From JBDHWG01 sp046328505 (GTDB taxonomy: Bacteria; Chloroflexota; Anaerolineae; Epilineales; JAHCIE01), in contig JAXLWL010000003.1 in NCBI GenBank assembly GCA_046328505.1, positions 1,116,001 through 1,180,000 on the forward strand: a DNA stretch of 64,000 nucleotides. The letters are read 5' to 3'. Below the pieces are notes generated by a model. It did not search any database. It worked only from the letters and a program-made list of their open reading frames with translations, and had not been told where the DNA came from. Every line of letters starts with the position of its first letter. Position 1 is the first letter of the stretch. Of the stretch, positions 28,713 to 37,015 are shown one piece after another. The position numbers and the translations under genes are program-made.

Positions 28713-29732
28713 TCAGGCGTGCTCGTAGGGCTTGCCTTCGGCGGCGGGCGGCCTGGCCCGGCCGACGGCGCCTGCGAGCACAATAATGGTGAGTATATAG
28801 GGAATCATGCTCAGAAACTGATACGGCACCTGCGGCGCGTACATCTGTAGCGGCGGCTGGATGGCCGTGGCGACGGCGAAGAGCAGCGCCGCGCCCAACG
28901 CGCCGAACGGCGTCCACTTGCCGAAGATCATCGCCGCCAGGCCGATGAAGCCGATGCCGTTGGTCATATTGGGATTGAACACGCCCACCGTCTCCATGCT
29001 GAACCAGATGCCGCCGAGACCGGCGATGAGGCTGGCTGCGAGGACATCGGCGTAGCGCATGCGGTTGACATTGATGCCGGCCGTGTCGGCAGCGCGGGGG
29101 TGCTCGCCGACGGCGCGGGTGCGCAGGCCCCACGGAGTGAAGAACAGGAGGTAGTGGGTCAGGACGATGAGAATCAGCATCGCCACCACGACGGGCTGCT
29201 GCTGGAAGAACACCTGCCCGATGATAGGGATCTGCCCGATGGCATTCCAGATGCCGCCCAACACGACGCCGATGACGGGAATTCCGGCCAGAACCTCACC
29301 CATCGGCGGGTACGTGCCGGGGCTGATAGGCGCGTCCACCGCCAGGTAGCTGCGGTACAGGTAGCCCGTGGTGCCGACGGCGAGGATGTTGACCACGGTG
29401 CCGGCGATGATCTGGTCGGTCTTGAACTTGATGGCCACCACGGCGAAGCCAAACGTGATGATGAAGCTGGTCAGGAGACCGACGAGGGTGCCGACGATGA
29501 GCGCCTGGGTCTTGTCCTGCGTGGCCTGGTACCAGTAGATTGACCCCATGTATGAGGTGCAGGCAGCGAAGAGCATCTGCCCTTCGATGCCGATGTTGAT
29601 GATACCGGAGCGCTCGGACCAGATGCCCGTCAGAGCGGCCAGGGCGATAGGTGTTGTGTAGCGCAGCGTCGCCTGGAGCGTGAAGACGGTCAGGATACCG
29701 GCGAGAACGGCGCGGACGGTGTCCCAGTCCAT
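28713..29732 (-). CDS. Nucleoside-type ABC transporter permease (NupQ/YufQ-like)
   Basis: A 339-residue membrane protein of the RbsC/branched-chain permease superfamily. ALTGIWSERSGIINIGIEGQM near the N terminus is the signature of the BMP-type nucleoside permeases, with GEHPRAADTAGINVNRMRY in the cytoplasmic loop. It starts 1 nt after the stop of the partner permease, with GGGGAGGG as ribosome site. These permeases work with a BMP-family lipoprotein and a duplicated ATPase. Neither is in the window. The gene ends 8 nt from the 147-bp repeat at 28559. Confidence 0.87.
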   Translation of the reverse strand: MDWDTVRAVLAGILTVFTLQATLRYTTPIALAALTGIWSERSGIINIGIEGQMLFAACTSYMGSIYWYQATQDKTQALIVGTLVGLLTSFIITFGFAVVAIKFKTDQIIAGTVVNILAVGTTGYLYRSYLAVDAPISPGTYPPMGEVLAGIPVIGVVLGGIWNAIGQIPIIGQVFFQQQPVVVAMLILIVLTHYLLFFTPWGLRTRAVGEHPRAADTAGINVNRMRYADVLAASLIAGLGGIWFSMETVGVFNPNMTNGIGFIGLAAMIFGKWTPFGALGAALLFAVATAIQPPLQMYAPQVPYQFLSMIPYILTIIVLAGAVGRARPPAAEGKPYEHA

Positions 29733-29733
29733 G

Positions 29734-30900
29734 TCACCCTCCCCAACCGCGGGTCAGCGGGCGCTCTTCGATGGTCGATTCGGGCGTCCGCAGCCTGTAG
29801 ATCCAGCGGATGATGTTCGGCGCGGCAATGAACAGCAGGATGAGCGCCTGGATAACGGAGATAATCTGCTTAGACGCGCCGGAGCGCAGCTCCATCAGGT
29901 CGGCGCCGTTGCGGAGCGCGCCGAAGAGGAACGCGGCTGGGATAACACCCAGTGGATTGGCCTTCGCCAGCAGAGCAATGGCGATACTGTCGAAGCCGTA
30001 GCCCGCCGAGAAGAACGCCGGCAGGTTGTGCTGGAGGCCGAGCACCTCGCCGCTCCCCGCCAGCCCGGCGAACGCGCCGGCGATGGCGAAGGTCAGCACG
30101 GCGATACGCGTCAGGCGGATGCCGGCGTACTTGGCGGCGTGGGGGTTGGCGCCTGTGGTGCGAATCTCGAAGCCGAGCGTCGTCTTGTACAAGAACCACC
30201 AGGCGAAGATGGCCGCTGCCAGGGCCAGGAAGAGGCCGGCGTGGAGGCGGTCGGGCGGCGGCAGGAGGGTCGGGAGGACCGCCGTCGGGTACACGTCTGG
30301 GGTCTTGGGCGCCGTTCCCACCTTTGATTTCATCGGGCCGTTGACGAGCCAGTCGACCAGGAGGAACGCGACGTAGTTGAGCATGATGGTGTTGATGACT
30401 TCGTGCGCTCCGGTTTTCGCCTTCAGGTAGCCGGGGATCATGCCCCAGAGAGCGCCGCCGAGCGCGCCCATGCCGAGCGCGAAGATCAGGTGGATTACCG
30501 GCGGGAGCTGAAGCGCGTAGCCGGCCCAGGCGGCGGTGACCGCGCCGATGTAGAACTGCCCCTCGGCGCCGATGTTGAACATGCCGCCCTGGAACGCGAA
30601 GGCGACCGCCAGGCCGGTGAGGATATAGGGCGTGGTGGCGACGAGGGTCTCCGTGAAGCCGCGCGGGCTGAGGAAGGCCCCGTCGAGCAGCCCCTGGTAG
30701 GCGTCGATGACCTTCTGGAAGGCGGCGGCGGGGTCGCGGAAGCCGCCGCTGGTCAGCCAGATGATGACCGCGCCGATGAGCAGCGCCGTCACGACTGCGA
30801 GAATGGGCAGGAGGATGCCGCTCGCCAGGCGCCGGGCGGTGTTCACCCACGGCGGCGTGCTCGGCGTCCCCACGCCAATGGGTCGAGCAAGATCAGTCAT
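29734..30900 (-). CDS. Nucleoside-type ABC transporter permease (NupP/YufP-like)
   Basis: A 388-residue membrane protein, partner of the downstream permease. FQGGMFNIGAEGQFYIGAV is the family signature, TGANPHAAKYAGIRLTRI the cytoplasmic-loop motif. It begins inside the end of recF: the ATG at 30900 overlaps the recF TGA by 4 nt, and a strong site GAAGGAG lies within recF. That layout suggests translational coupling to a DNA-repair gene. The ATPase and the binding protein are not nearby. Confidence 0.87.
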   Translation of the reverse strand: MTDLARPIGVGTPSTPPWVNTARRLASGILLPILAVVTALLIGAVIIWLTSGGFRDPAAAFQKVIDAYQGLLDGAFLSPRGFTETLVATTPYILTGLAVAFAFQGGMFNIGAEGQFYIGAVTAAWAGYALQLPPVIHLIFALGMGALGGALWGMIPGYLKAKTGAHEVINTIMLNYVAFLLVDWLVNGPMKSKVGTAPKTPDVYPTAVLPTLLPPPDRLHAGLFLALAAAIFAWWFLYKTTLGFEIRTTGANPHAAKYAGIRLTRIAVLTFAIAGAFAGLAGSGEVLGLQHNLPAFFSAGYGFDSIAIALLAKANPLGVIPAAFLFGALRNGADLMELRSGASKQIISVIQALILLFIAAPNIIRWIYRLRTPESTIEERPLTRGWGG

Positions 30901-32114
30901 CCATCACTCCTTCGCGGTGACACGGTTCCGCCGCGCACCACCAGGCAGGTTGCCTGAGCCTGGAGGGGCGGGCTGAAGTCAGACCAATCCGTGGCCGTCG
31001 CCAGGGTTTGCTCGTATTGCGCCACGCGCCCGGCGACATAGGCCCGGCGCGGCGCGTCCAGCTCCGACATCACATCGTCCAGCAAGAGCACAGGCCGCTC
31101 CTGCGTGGCCTCGTGCATCGCCTCGATCTCACCTAGCTTCAGGGCGAGCGCGGCGGTGCGCTGCTGACCCCGTGAGCCATAGATATGGAGGTCGATCTCG
31201 CCGCCGAGCAGCTGAAAGTCGTCGCGGTGCGGGCCGACCAGGGTCGCGCCCCGCGCGATCTCCGCCGCCGCGCGCGCAGCCAGGCGCTCGCGAAACACCG
31301 CGGCGACGTCGGCCGCCGTCAGGCTCTCCTGGCCCAGCAGCGCCTGCGCCGCCTCCACCGCGCCGCGCTCGGTGGGGCGGTCCGACTGGCTCACAAGGGC
31401 GCTCGGGCGGTAGTTCACGCGCAGCGCGTCCTGGCCGCCCGTCAGGTCACCGTAGATGAGCGTCCCCCACGTCTCCAATCGACGCAGGAGCGCGTAGCGC
31501 CGGGCGGTGATGACGCTGCCATGCTCGATGAGCAGGTCATCCCAGAAGCCGAGCTCGTCGCGGCGCCCGCGCCCTTCCTGGATCACGTGCAGCAGGTGGT
31601 TGCGCTGCGCTAAAACGCGTCGGTATTGCCCCAGGGCATGGCAGTAGCGCGGGTCGATCTGGCATAGGGTCGCGTCCAGGTAGTGGCGGCGCACTGCCGG
31701 GCCGTCGGACACGAGCTCGATATCGTCCGGCGAGAAGAAGACGACGTTGACCTGCCCAAGCAGGTCGAGGGCGCGGCGCGCGACGCCGTCAATCTTGACG
31801 CGCTTCTCCAGCGGCCGCCCACTGCCGGGTGGCTCCACAACGACAATCTCGACATGCACGCCGCGGTCATGCCGCTGAATCTCGCCGGCGACTCGGGCGA
31901 AGGGCAGCGGCTCATCCGCTGCGCCCCAGTTCACCAGCTCGCGGTCCGTGGACGTGCGCGGCGACCGGCTGGTCGCCAGGTAGTAAATCGCTTCGAGAAG
32001 CGCCGTCTTACCCTGGGCGTTGTCGCCAACAAGGAGCGTCACCCCCGGCGTCAGAGTCAGGTCGAGGCGGCGGTAGGTGCGAAAGTTCGTCAGGCCAAGG
32101 TGCGTGAGGCGCAT
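30897..32114 (-). CDS. recF: DNA replication/repair protein RecF
   Basis: A 405-residue SMC-like ATPase that loads RecA at gaps together with RecO and RecR. It starts LTHLGLTNFRTYRRLDL, has Walker A VGDNAQGKT (about 30-38), the RecF signature VFFSPDDIELVSDGPAVRRHYLD, GPHRDDF, SRGQQRT and Walker B LLLDDVMSELD. Length is near normal (about 360-400). In many bacteria recF lies with dnaA, dnaN and gyrB; here it heads an operon with two nucleoside permeases instead. No good ribosome site is seen before the ATG at 32114. Confidence 0.95.
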   Translation of the reverse strand: MRLTHLGLTNFRTYRRLDLTLTPGVTLLVGDNAQGKTALLEAIYYLATSRSPRTSTDRELVNWGAADEPLPFARVAGEIQRHDRGVHVEIVVVEPPGSGRPLEKRVKIDGVARRALDLLGQVNVVFFSPDDIELVSDGPAVRRHYLDATLCQIDPRYCHALGQYRRVLAQRNHLLHVIQEGRGRRDELGFWDDLLIEHGSVITARRYALLRRLETWGTLIYGDLTGGQDALRVNYRPSALVSQSDRPTERGAVEAAQALLGQESLTAADVAAVFRERLAARAAAEIARGATLVGPHRDDFQLLGGEIDLHIYGSRGQQRTAALALKLGEIEAMHEATQERPVLLLDDVMSELDAPRRAYVAGRVAQYEQTLATATDWSDFSPPLQAQATCLVVRGGTVSPRRSDG

Positions 32115-32205
32115 GGCTCGAAGCGGGGCCTAAGACACAAAGGACGCGGAGCGGACGGTGGACCTGCGGTCGTCGCCCCGCTCTGCGCCCTGTTACACAC
32201 CCGTC

Positions 32206-32234
32206 GTAGGGGCAGGTTTGAAACCTGCCCCTAC
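32206..32234. repeat. Palindromic repeat GTAGGGGCAGGTTT
   Basis: A 14-bp perfect stem with a 1-nt centre lies between recF and the gene ending at 32272. It is of the same kind as the hairpin at 20950-20970. Fragments (GTAGGGGC) are also seen at 44270-44310. Confidence 0.65.
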
Positions 32235-32271
32235 CGGGCTACACAACGCACAACTCACGTGTCACACACCG

Positions 32272-32712
32272 CTAGCCGCCGTTCATCCAGCGGAAGCGGT
32301 CCCAGAAGTAGCTGCTATCCTCGTCGCCGTAGAGGAACTTGTGAACCCGTTCCCACTCGGCCTGGCGCTCGGCGGAGTGGCGGTCGAGGTACGGCTCGCT
32401 CGGCCCGCAGTCCCAGTCGGCCAGCGCGGCCTGTTCCTCGGCGTATTCCAGCGCCATGCGCTGCGCCAGGGCCAGGGCGATGGCGAACTCATCGCGGTGC
32501 TCGTGCTCGCTGCACGCCCACTCCAGGCCGCGAATGAGATGCGGCCAGCGCGGCGCGGCGTAGGGCGGCCACAGGCGGGTCACAGTTTCCAGAACGAGAT
32601 CGGGCTGCCAGGAAGCCGGCTCAACTGAGAGGCTCTCCGGGGGCGCGGCGCGCTCCAACTGGTGGCGCAGATAGGCAATGTAAGCGTCGTACCAGATGTT
32701 AGTGTCTTCCAT
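32272..32712 (-). CDS. Uncharacterised protein, 146 residues
   Basis: I do not recognise a family. The protein is acidic, Trp/Tyr/Glu-rich and probably all-helical, starting MEDTNIWYDAYIAYLRHQLE and containing AIALALAQRMALEYAEEQAAL. There is no signal peptide or membrane segment. Codon use resembles its neighbours, which supports it being real. The start at 32712 is followed directly by the conserved-looking stretch; its ribosome site is weak. It lies between the repeat at 32206 and a GNAT gene on the same strand. Confidence 0.6.
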   Translation of the reverse strand: MEDTNIWYDAYIAYLRHQLERAAPPESLSVEPASWQPDLVLETVTRLWPPYAAPRWPHLIRGLEWACSEHEHRDEFAIALALAQRMALEYAEEQAALADWDCGPSEPYLDRHSAERQAEWERVHKFLYGDEDSSYFWDRFRWMNGG

Positions 32713-32816
32713 AATAAATAGACTCTTCTCGGCCGGAACGACGCTGCCTCCCTTTTTCGCGCGCCCCGACAATCCATATCCCACTGAGTCTATGATACGA
32801 GCCGGGTGCGTGTCTG

Positions 32817-33260
32817 TCAAACGCGCTTCATGACCGCGCCACGGATGCCGAACAGCCGGCCCACCTGCCCCAGCCCGAACTTGACACGCAGCACCCAGGG
32901 CATGCCCCGCCAGCCGATTTCTCGAAAGCCAAACTTGCGATAGTACGGCACTCGCGTGTCGCGGCACACAAGATACAGATCGCCCTTCTCCTGCGCCATG
33001 AGAGCGCGGATCAAAGCGCCGCCGACGCCGCGCTCCCGCCACTCCGGCGCGACCACCAGGCTGCCCAGCTCGCGCGCCCCCGGCAGCGGCTTGATTTGCC
33101 CGATGCCGACAATACGCCCGCCGCCGTCCTCAGCGATCAGGAAGTTGGGCCACTTCAGGGTCGTCGGGTCCAGGTGCTCAGCGCGGACCATCGCCCGGAT
33201 TGTCGGCTCGTCGCCTTCCGTCGCGCGGCGTATGCTGACCCCCGGCGGTACGTCGGTCAT
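32817..33260 (-). CDS. GNAT-family N-acetyltransferase
   Basis: A 147-residue protein. Residues 6-125 have the GNAT fold pattern: SIRRATEGDEPTIRAMV, then LGSLVVAPEWRERGVGGAL (motif A, acetyl-CoA pyrophosphate loop R-x-x-G-x-G/A), and YYRKFGFREIGW (motif B). The acceptor is unknown. The ATG at 33260 has AAAGGAACGCC just before it, better than the upstream ATG at 33275. Confidence 0.82.
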   Translation of the reverse strand: MTDVPPGVSIRRATEGDEPTIRAMVRAEHLDPTTLKWPNFLIAEDGGGRIVGIGQIKPLPGARELGSLVVAPEWRERGVGGALIRALMAQEKGDLYLVCRDTRVPYYRKFGFREIGWRGMPWVLRVKFGLGQVGRLFGIRGAVMKRV

Positions 33261-33318
33261 TGGCGTTCCTTTCATGGCGATTAAGAGGCCACCACGGAAT
33301 ACACACAACTCACGGAAG

Positions 33319-34062
33319 TCAACTCTTGTACCCGCCGTAGACGGCGTGGCCGGAGCGCACCCAGAAGGCGTCGACGCCGACGTAGCCAATCTCGGCCAGC
33401 CAGCGCAGTTGGTCCGCCAGCGGCGACGGCATGTCGACCGGGTCGGGGTAGTCGAACATGTTCCATTGAGTGGCGACAAAGTCCTCGTAGGCGGCCATGC
33501 TGCCGGTCAGCGCAAGCGACTGCCGGCGCACGTCGTCATCCCACGATTGGGCCGCGTAGCGTCGCGCCGGCTCGCTCGTCGGCGCGACGATGTCGGCGAC
33601 CAGCAGTGCGCCGCCCGGCGCCAGGCGCTCGTGTAGCGCGGCGAACAGGGCGCGCTTGCCGTCGCCGTCGAGGTGGTGGATGACAAGACAGCTCACAAAG
33701 ACGCGGATGTCGCGCAGGTCGGCCAGCCAGGCGTCATCTTCCAGGCGAAACGGGCGCACCTCGGCGCGAGCGCCATAAGGCGCGAGGCGGGATGCAGCCG
33801 CCTCCCGCATGCGCGGCGAGCCGTCCAGGCCGACGACCGAGGCGTTGGGGTAGGCGCGCAGGACAGCCTCGCTGAGCCAGCCAGCGCCTGTGCCGATTTC
33901 GACGGCGATGAAGGGCTCATCCTCGCGCGCGGGAATCAGGGCGACGAGCGCGGCTTCGATCTCGTCCCGTGACGGCGTGAACACCGCCCCCTGCTCGATG
34001 AACGCCGCCGAGTCCGTCTCCTGCCAGGGGATTTCCGCCCTGTCGGAATCGTCTGAGCTCAT
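33319..34062 (-). CDS. Class I SAM-dependent methyltransferase
   Basis: A 247-residue protein with motif I VEIGTGAGWLSEAVL, the acidic residue in VVGLDGSPRM and VSCLVIHHLDGDGKRALF, followed by LAPGGALLVADIV. This is the pattern of small-molecule methyltransferases of the UbiE/COQ5 type. The substrate is unknown. A strong ribosome site (GGAGGAG) precedes the ATG at 34062. The GNAT gene starts 58 nt downstream, so the two may be co-transcribed. Confidence 0.85.
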   Translation of the reverse strand: MSSDDSDRAEIPWQETDSAAFIEQGAVFTPSRDEIEAALVALIPAREDEPFIAVEIGTGAGWLSEAVLRAYPNASVVGLDGSPRMREAAASRLAPYGARAEVRPFRLEDDAWLADLRDIRVFVSCLVIHHLDGDGKRALFAALHERLAPGGALLVADIVAPTSEPARRYAAQSWDDDVRRQSLALTGSMAAYEDFVATQWNMFDYPDPVDMPSPLADQLRWLAEIGYVGVDAFWVRSGHAVYGGYKS

Positions 34063-34135
34063 TAGGAATTTCTCCTCCGCTACTCAGGAGTTCCGCCCGA
34101 CGTCATGCTTCGCTGCGCTGCTCAGAACACACCGC

Positions 34136-34282
34136 TGTCATTGCGAGGAGCGCATCTCGGGGGTGTGGGGGGCGAAGCTCCCCACTGACGAAGCAATCTA
34201 TCGGTGAATGAAAGCAATGCCGTTACCGCTCAGACACACTTTGGCAAGGGCGAGAGATTGCTTCGCTCCGCTCGCAATGACG
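34136..34282. repeat. 147-bp MITE-like palindromic element, second copy
   Basis: It begins TGTCATTGCGAGGAGCGC and ends CTCGCAATGACG. It is the same length as the element at 28559-28705 and nearly identical to that element's reverse complement in both arms, with a different centre. It fills most of the 323-bp gap between the methyltransferase and the ChrB-like gene. Confidence 0.8.
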
Positions 34283-34385
34283 GCATGGCTGTGTTCTTGT
34301 ACTGGCGCGTGCCGCCACACGGCATGTGATCTCAGGGTGACAGCCGCGTTGACGGCACGCAGATCATGACGGCGAGCGGGCCATG

Positions 34386-34826
34386 CTACTTCGACGGCTT
34401 GTTGAGCTTGTCGCGGCAGTAAGCATACAGGGCGTCGAACGCGGGGAGCTGCTGGGCCAGCGACTCGGTGTCCGGCAAGTCCATCAGGAAAAAGCCGTGG
34501 CTGAGCGCCCACAGCCCATCGCCCTCCGCCATCTTCAGCGTCGGGTCGGCGTGGTCGGCGCTGCGCACGATGTCGGCAAGGAGGCCCAGCGCCGGGTCAT
34601 CCAGGCGGTACTTGGCGATGATAGCGTCGAAGCCGGTGCGATTGCCGTGCTTGCCCAGCTCGGCCTCGGACACGTGGAAAGGAATGGCGCGTTCCAGCTC
34701 CGCCACCTCCATGACCCGCCCGCGGGGAACGAACAGGAACTCGGCGTCGGAATCGACGAAGCGCAGAATAAGCCATGCGGAAGCGACGCGGTCAACGCGC
34801 AAGCGTTCGCGGGTAATCCATTTCAT
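34386..34826 (-). CDS. Chromate-resistance ChrB-type protein
   Basis: A 146-residue protein matching the ChrB C-terminal family: WITRERLRVDRVASAWLILRFVD, FLFVPRGRVMEVAE and FHVSEAELGKHGNRTGFDAII. The conserved Arg-Asp-Arg, His and Glu residues suggest a metal or oxyanion site. In chromate-resistance operons ChrB acts as a sensor or helper of the ChrA exporter. Here there is no chrA, and the divergent neighbour is an MFS transporter. The function in this genome is therefore open. Confidence 0.8.
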   Translation of the reverse strand: MKWITRERLRVDRVASAWLILRFVDSDAEFLFVPRGRVMEVAELERAIPFHVSEAELGKHGNRTGFDAIIAKYRLDDPALGLLADIVRSADHADPTLKMAEGDGLWALSHGFFLMDLPDTESLAQQLPAFDALYAYCRDKLNKPSK

Positions 34827-34859
34827 ACGTATTAGCCTCTTCGTAAGAGAATTATCTCA

Positions 34860-34868
34860 TGGTATCAT
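34860..34868 (+). promoter_or_regulatory. Extended -10 of the MFS gene
   Basis: TGGTATCAT lies 49 nt before the MFS start in the divergent region with the ChrB-like gene. The match to consensus is partial. Confidence 0.4.
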
Positions 34869-34916
34869 AGATGAGGTGCGCTCCAAGCGCCAATTCGGGC
34901 ATAGAGGAATACTATC

Positions 34917-36167
34917 GTGGCATCCACGCCTGAGCCTGTCTCGCGCACCCGCCGCTTCATGGCGGGGCTGACGCGCAACGTCTTCGTTCTCGGCCTCGTC
35001 AGCTTCTTCACCGACATCAGCACCGAAATGATCGTGCCGGTGCGTATCCTCTTCCTGGTCGGCGTTTTGCAGACACCCCTGCCTATCGCCGGCCTGATCG
35101 AGGGCCTCGCCGAGAGCGCGTCCAGCCTGCTGAAGATCGCGTCCGGGCATTGGTCGGACCGCGTCACCAGCCGCAAGCCGATGATATTCGCGGGCTACAC
35201 CATCTCCAACCTGGCGAAGCCCCTCCTGGCCCTGGCCGCGACCTGGCAGCAGGCCCTCGGCCTCATTTTGACCGAGCGTGTCGGCAAAGGCATTCGCACC
35301 AGCCCGCGCGATGCTCTGATGGCCGACTCGACGCCGAGCGCGAACCGCGGCAAGGCGTTCGGCTTTCACCGCTCGATGGATACGCTCGGCGCTGCCGTCG
35401 GCCCCCTGTTGACGGCCGGCATCCTCCTCGCGACAAACGACAACTTGCGCGCCGTTTTCGCCTGGACGATTGTTCCAGGCATCATCAGCATCATCCTCAT
35501 CATCTTGTTTGTGCGAGAGATTCCCCGCGTCCAGGCCGCGCGCCGCACCGAAAGCGCCGCTGCGCCCAGGAGATCGCGGCGCGAACGGCTGGCGAGCCTG
35601 GGCGCGCCGTTCTGGCTGTTCACGGCGATCGCGGCCATCTTCGCGCTGGGCAACTCATCCGACGCCTTCATCTTTCTGCGCAGCGAGGGACTGGAGCACA
35701 GTCTCGCCGTTGTTCCCTTGATGTACTTCGGGTACAACGTCGTGTACGCGCTTCTGGCGACGCCCCTGGGCGCGCTGAGCGATCGACGGGGAAGGCTGCC
35801 GGTGCTGGCGGCGGGCTACATCTCGTTCGCCGTGGTCTACGCCGGCTGGGCGGCCGCGACTCAGAGCTGGCAGGCGTGGACGCTGTTCCTGGTCTACGGC
35901 ATCTACGCCGCGGCGACGGAGGGCGTAGGCAAGGCGCTGGTAGTGGACCTGGCGCCGAGGGCGGAGCGCGGGTCGGCGCTCGGCTGGTACAACGGCCTGA
36001 CCGGGTTCGCGGCGCTGCCGGCCAACCTCATCGGCGGCTGGCTGTGGAGTGTCTACGGCCCAGGCGCGACCTTCACGTTCGGCGCCTGGGCCGGCTTCGC
36101 CGCCGCCGCCTTGCTCCTGGCGTGGCTCCCCTGGCTGCGGCGCTCGACGCGGGTAAGGGAAGCGTAG
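34917..36167 (+). CDS. MFS transporter
   Basis: A 416-residue membrane protein of the major facilitator superfamily with about 12 hydrophobic segments. GHWSDRVTSRKPMIFAGY between segments 2 and 3 is the MFS loop motif, and LGALSDRRGRLPVLAAGY is its counterpart in the second half. TERVGKGIRTSPRDALMAD marks a COG-type group of permeases often annotated as drug or sugar exporters. The substrate is unknown. The start is a GTG at 34917 with AGAGGA upstream. It is divergent from the ChrB-like gene. Confidence 0.87.
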   Translation: MASTPEPVSRTRRFMAGLTRNVFVLGLVSFFTDISTEMIVPVRILFLVGVLQTPLPIAGLIEGLAESASSLLKIASGHWSDRVTSRKPMIFAGYTISNLAKPLLALAATWQQALGLILTERVGKGIRTSPRDALMADSTPSANRGKAFGFHRSMDTLGAAVGPLLTAGILLATNDNLRAVFAWTIVPGIISIILIILFVREIPRVQAARRTESAAAPRRSRRERLASLGAPFWLFTAIAAIFALGNSSDAFIFLRSEGLEHSLAVVPLMYFGYNVVYALLATPLGALSDRRGRLPVLAAGYISFAVVYAGWAAATQSWQAWTLFLVYGIYAAATEGVGKALVVDLAPRAERGSALGWYNGLTGFAALPANLIGGWLWSVYGPGATFTFGAWAGFAAAALLLAWLPWLRRSTRVREA

Positions 36168-36231
36168 CCGCTGAACACAGATGAGTATCACGCATGCGCA
36201 GCAGCAAGATAACATCAAAGGGAGCGCAACA

Positions 36232-36969
36232 GTGGCTGAGACCGGTAGCGGAACGATCGCTCTTGTGACGGGCGCGGCGCGGGGCATTGGGTTCGAGGTA
36301 TGCCGCCAGCTCGCGCAGCAGGGAATGACGGTGATTCTGACGGCGCGTGACGCTGCGAAGGCCGAGGCCGCCGCAGCCCAGCTCGCGGCAGCGGGGCTTG
36401 ACGTTCGGCCGAAGGCGGTGGACGTCACGGATGACGGAAGCGTGCGGCGGCTCGCCGCTGAGGTCGAGCAGGAGTTCGGACGGCTGGATGTCCTGGTCAA
36501 CAACGCCGCCGCTTACGCCGACTGGATGGAGGTCCCGTCGACGGCCAATCTAGCCGCGGTCAAAGACGTCCTCGATACCAACCTCTTCGGCGCGTGGCGC
36601 ATGATCGAGGCCTTCCTGCCGCTGATCCGCAGCAGCGCACACGGGCGTATCGTGAACGTCGCCAGCGGCGCCGGCTCCCACGGCGACCCTCAATTCGGCC
36701 TCACCACGAACCGCGGCGCGACGGCCAGCTACGGCATCTCCAAGGCAGCCCTGAACGCGCTCACGTCGAAGTTGGCCGCCGAGCTAGACGGCAGCGGCAT
36801 CCTGGTCAACTCGGTCTGCCCGGGGCTGACGGCGACCGCGCCCGGCATGGAAGCTATGGGCGCGCGGCCCATCCCGGAAGGTGCGGCGAGCGTGGTTTGG
36901 GCAGCGATTCTGCCCGACGATGGCCCGCACGGGGGCTTCTTCCGCGACGGTAAGCCGCTGCCGTGGTAA
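36232..36969 (+). CDS. SDR-family oxidoreductase
   Basis: A 245-residue classical short-chain dehydrogenase. The Rossmann motif is TGAARGIG, the NNAA motif comes near residue 90, the catalytic Ser lies in NVASGAGS, and the active site is YGISKAALNALT (YxxxK). After it come CPGLTATAPGME, where many SDRs have PG.v.T. Cofactor and substrate cannot be told. I chose the GTG at 36232, which has AAAGGGAG 8 nt upstream; an in-frame ATG at 36181 would add 17 residues (MSITHAQQQ) but lacks a ribosome site. It lies close behind the MFS gene and may share its transcript. Confidence 0.83.
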   Translation: MAETGSGTIALVTGAARGIGFEVCRQLAQQGMTVILTARDAAKAEAAAAQLAAAGLDVRPKAVDVTDDGSVRRLAAEVEQEFGRLDVLVNNAAAYADWMEVPSTANLAAVKDVLDTNLFGAWRMIEAFLPLIRSSAHGRIVNVASGAGSHGDPQFGLTTNRGATASYGISKAALNALTSKLAAELDGSGILVNSVCPGLTATAPGMEAMGARPIPEGAASVVWAAILPDDGPHGGFFRDGKPLPW

Positions 36970-36987
36970 ATCGTCTGCGCCGACGCC

Positions 36988-37015
36988 GCGAAGAGCGCCC
37001 GTTAGCGCTCTTCGC
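36988..37015. terminator. Hairpin between convergent genes
   Basis: A 10-bp stem GCGAAGAGCG / CGCTCTTCGC with an 8-nt loop lies 19 nt after the SDR stop. The TAA stop of the convergent kinase (37002-37004) is in the loop. Confidence 0.5.

Noticed and set aside
32713..33042. N-terminal extension of the 146-residue protein up to 33042
   Set aside because: This part runs antiparallel through the GNAT gene in another frame and has Arg/Pro-rich shadow composition.
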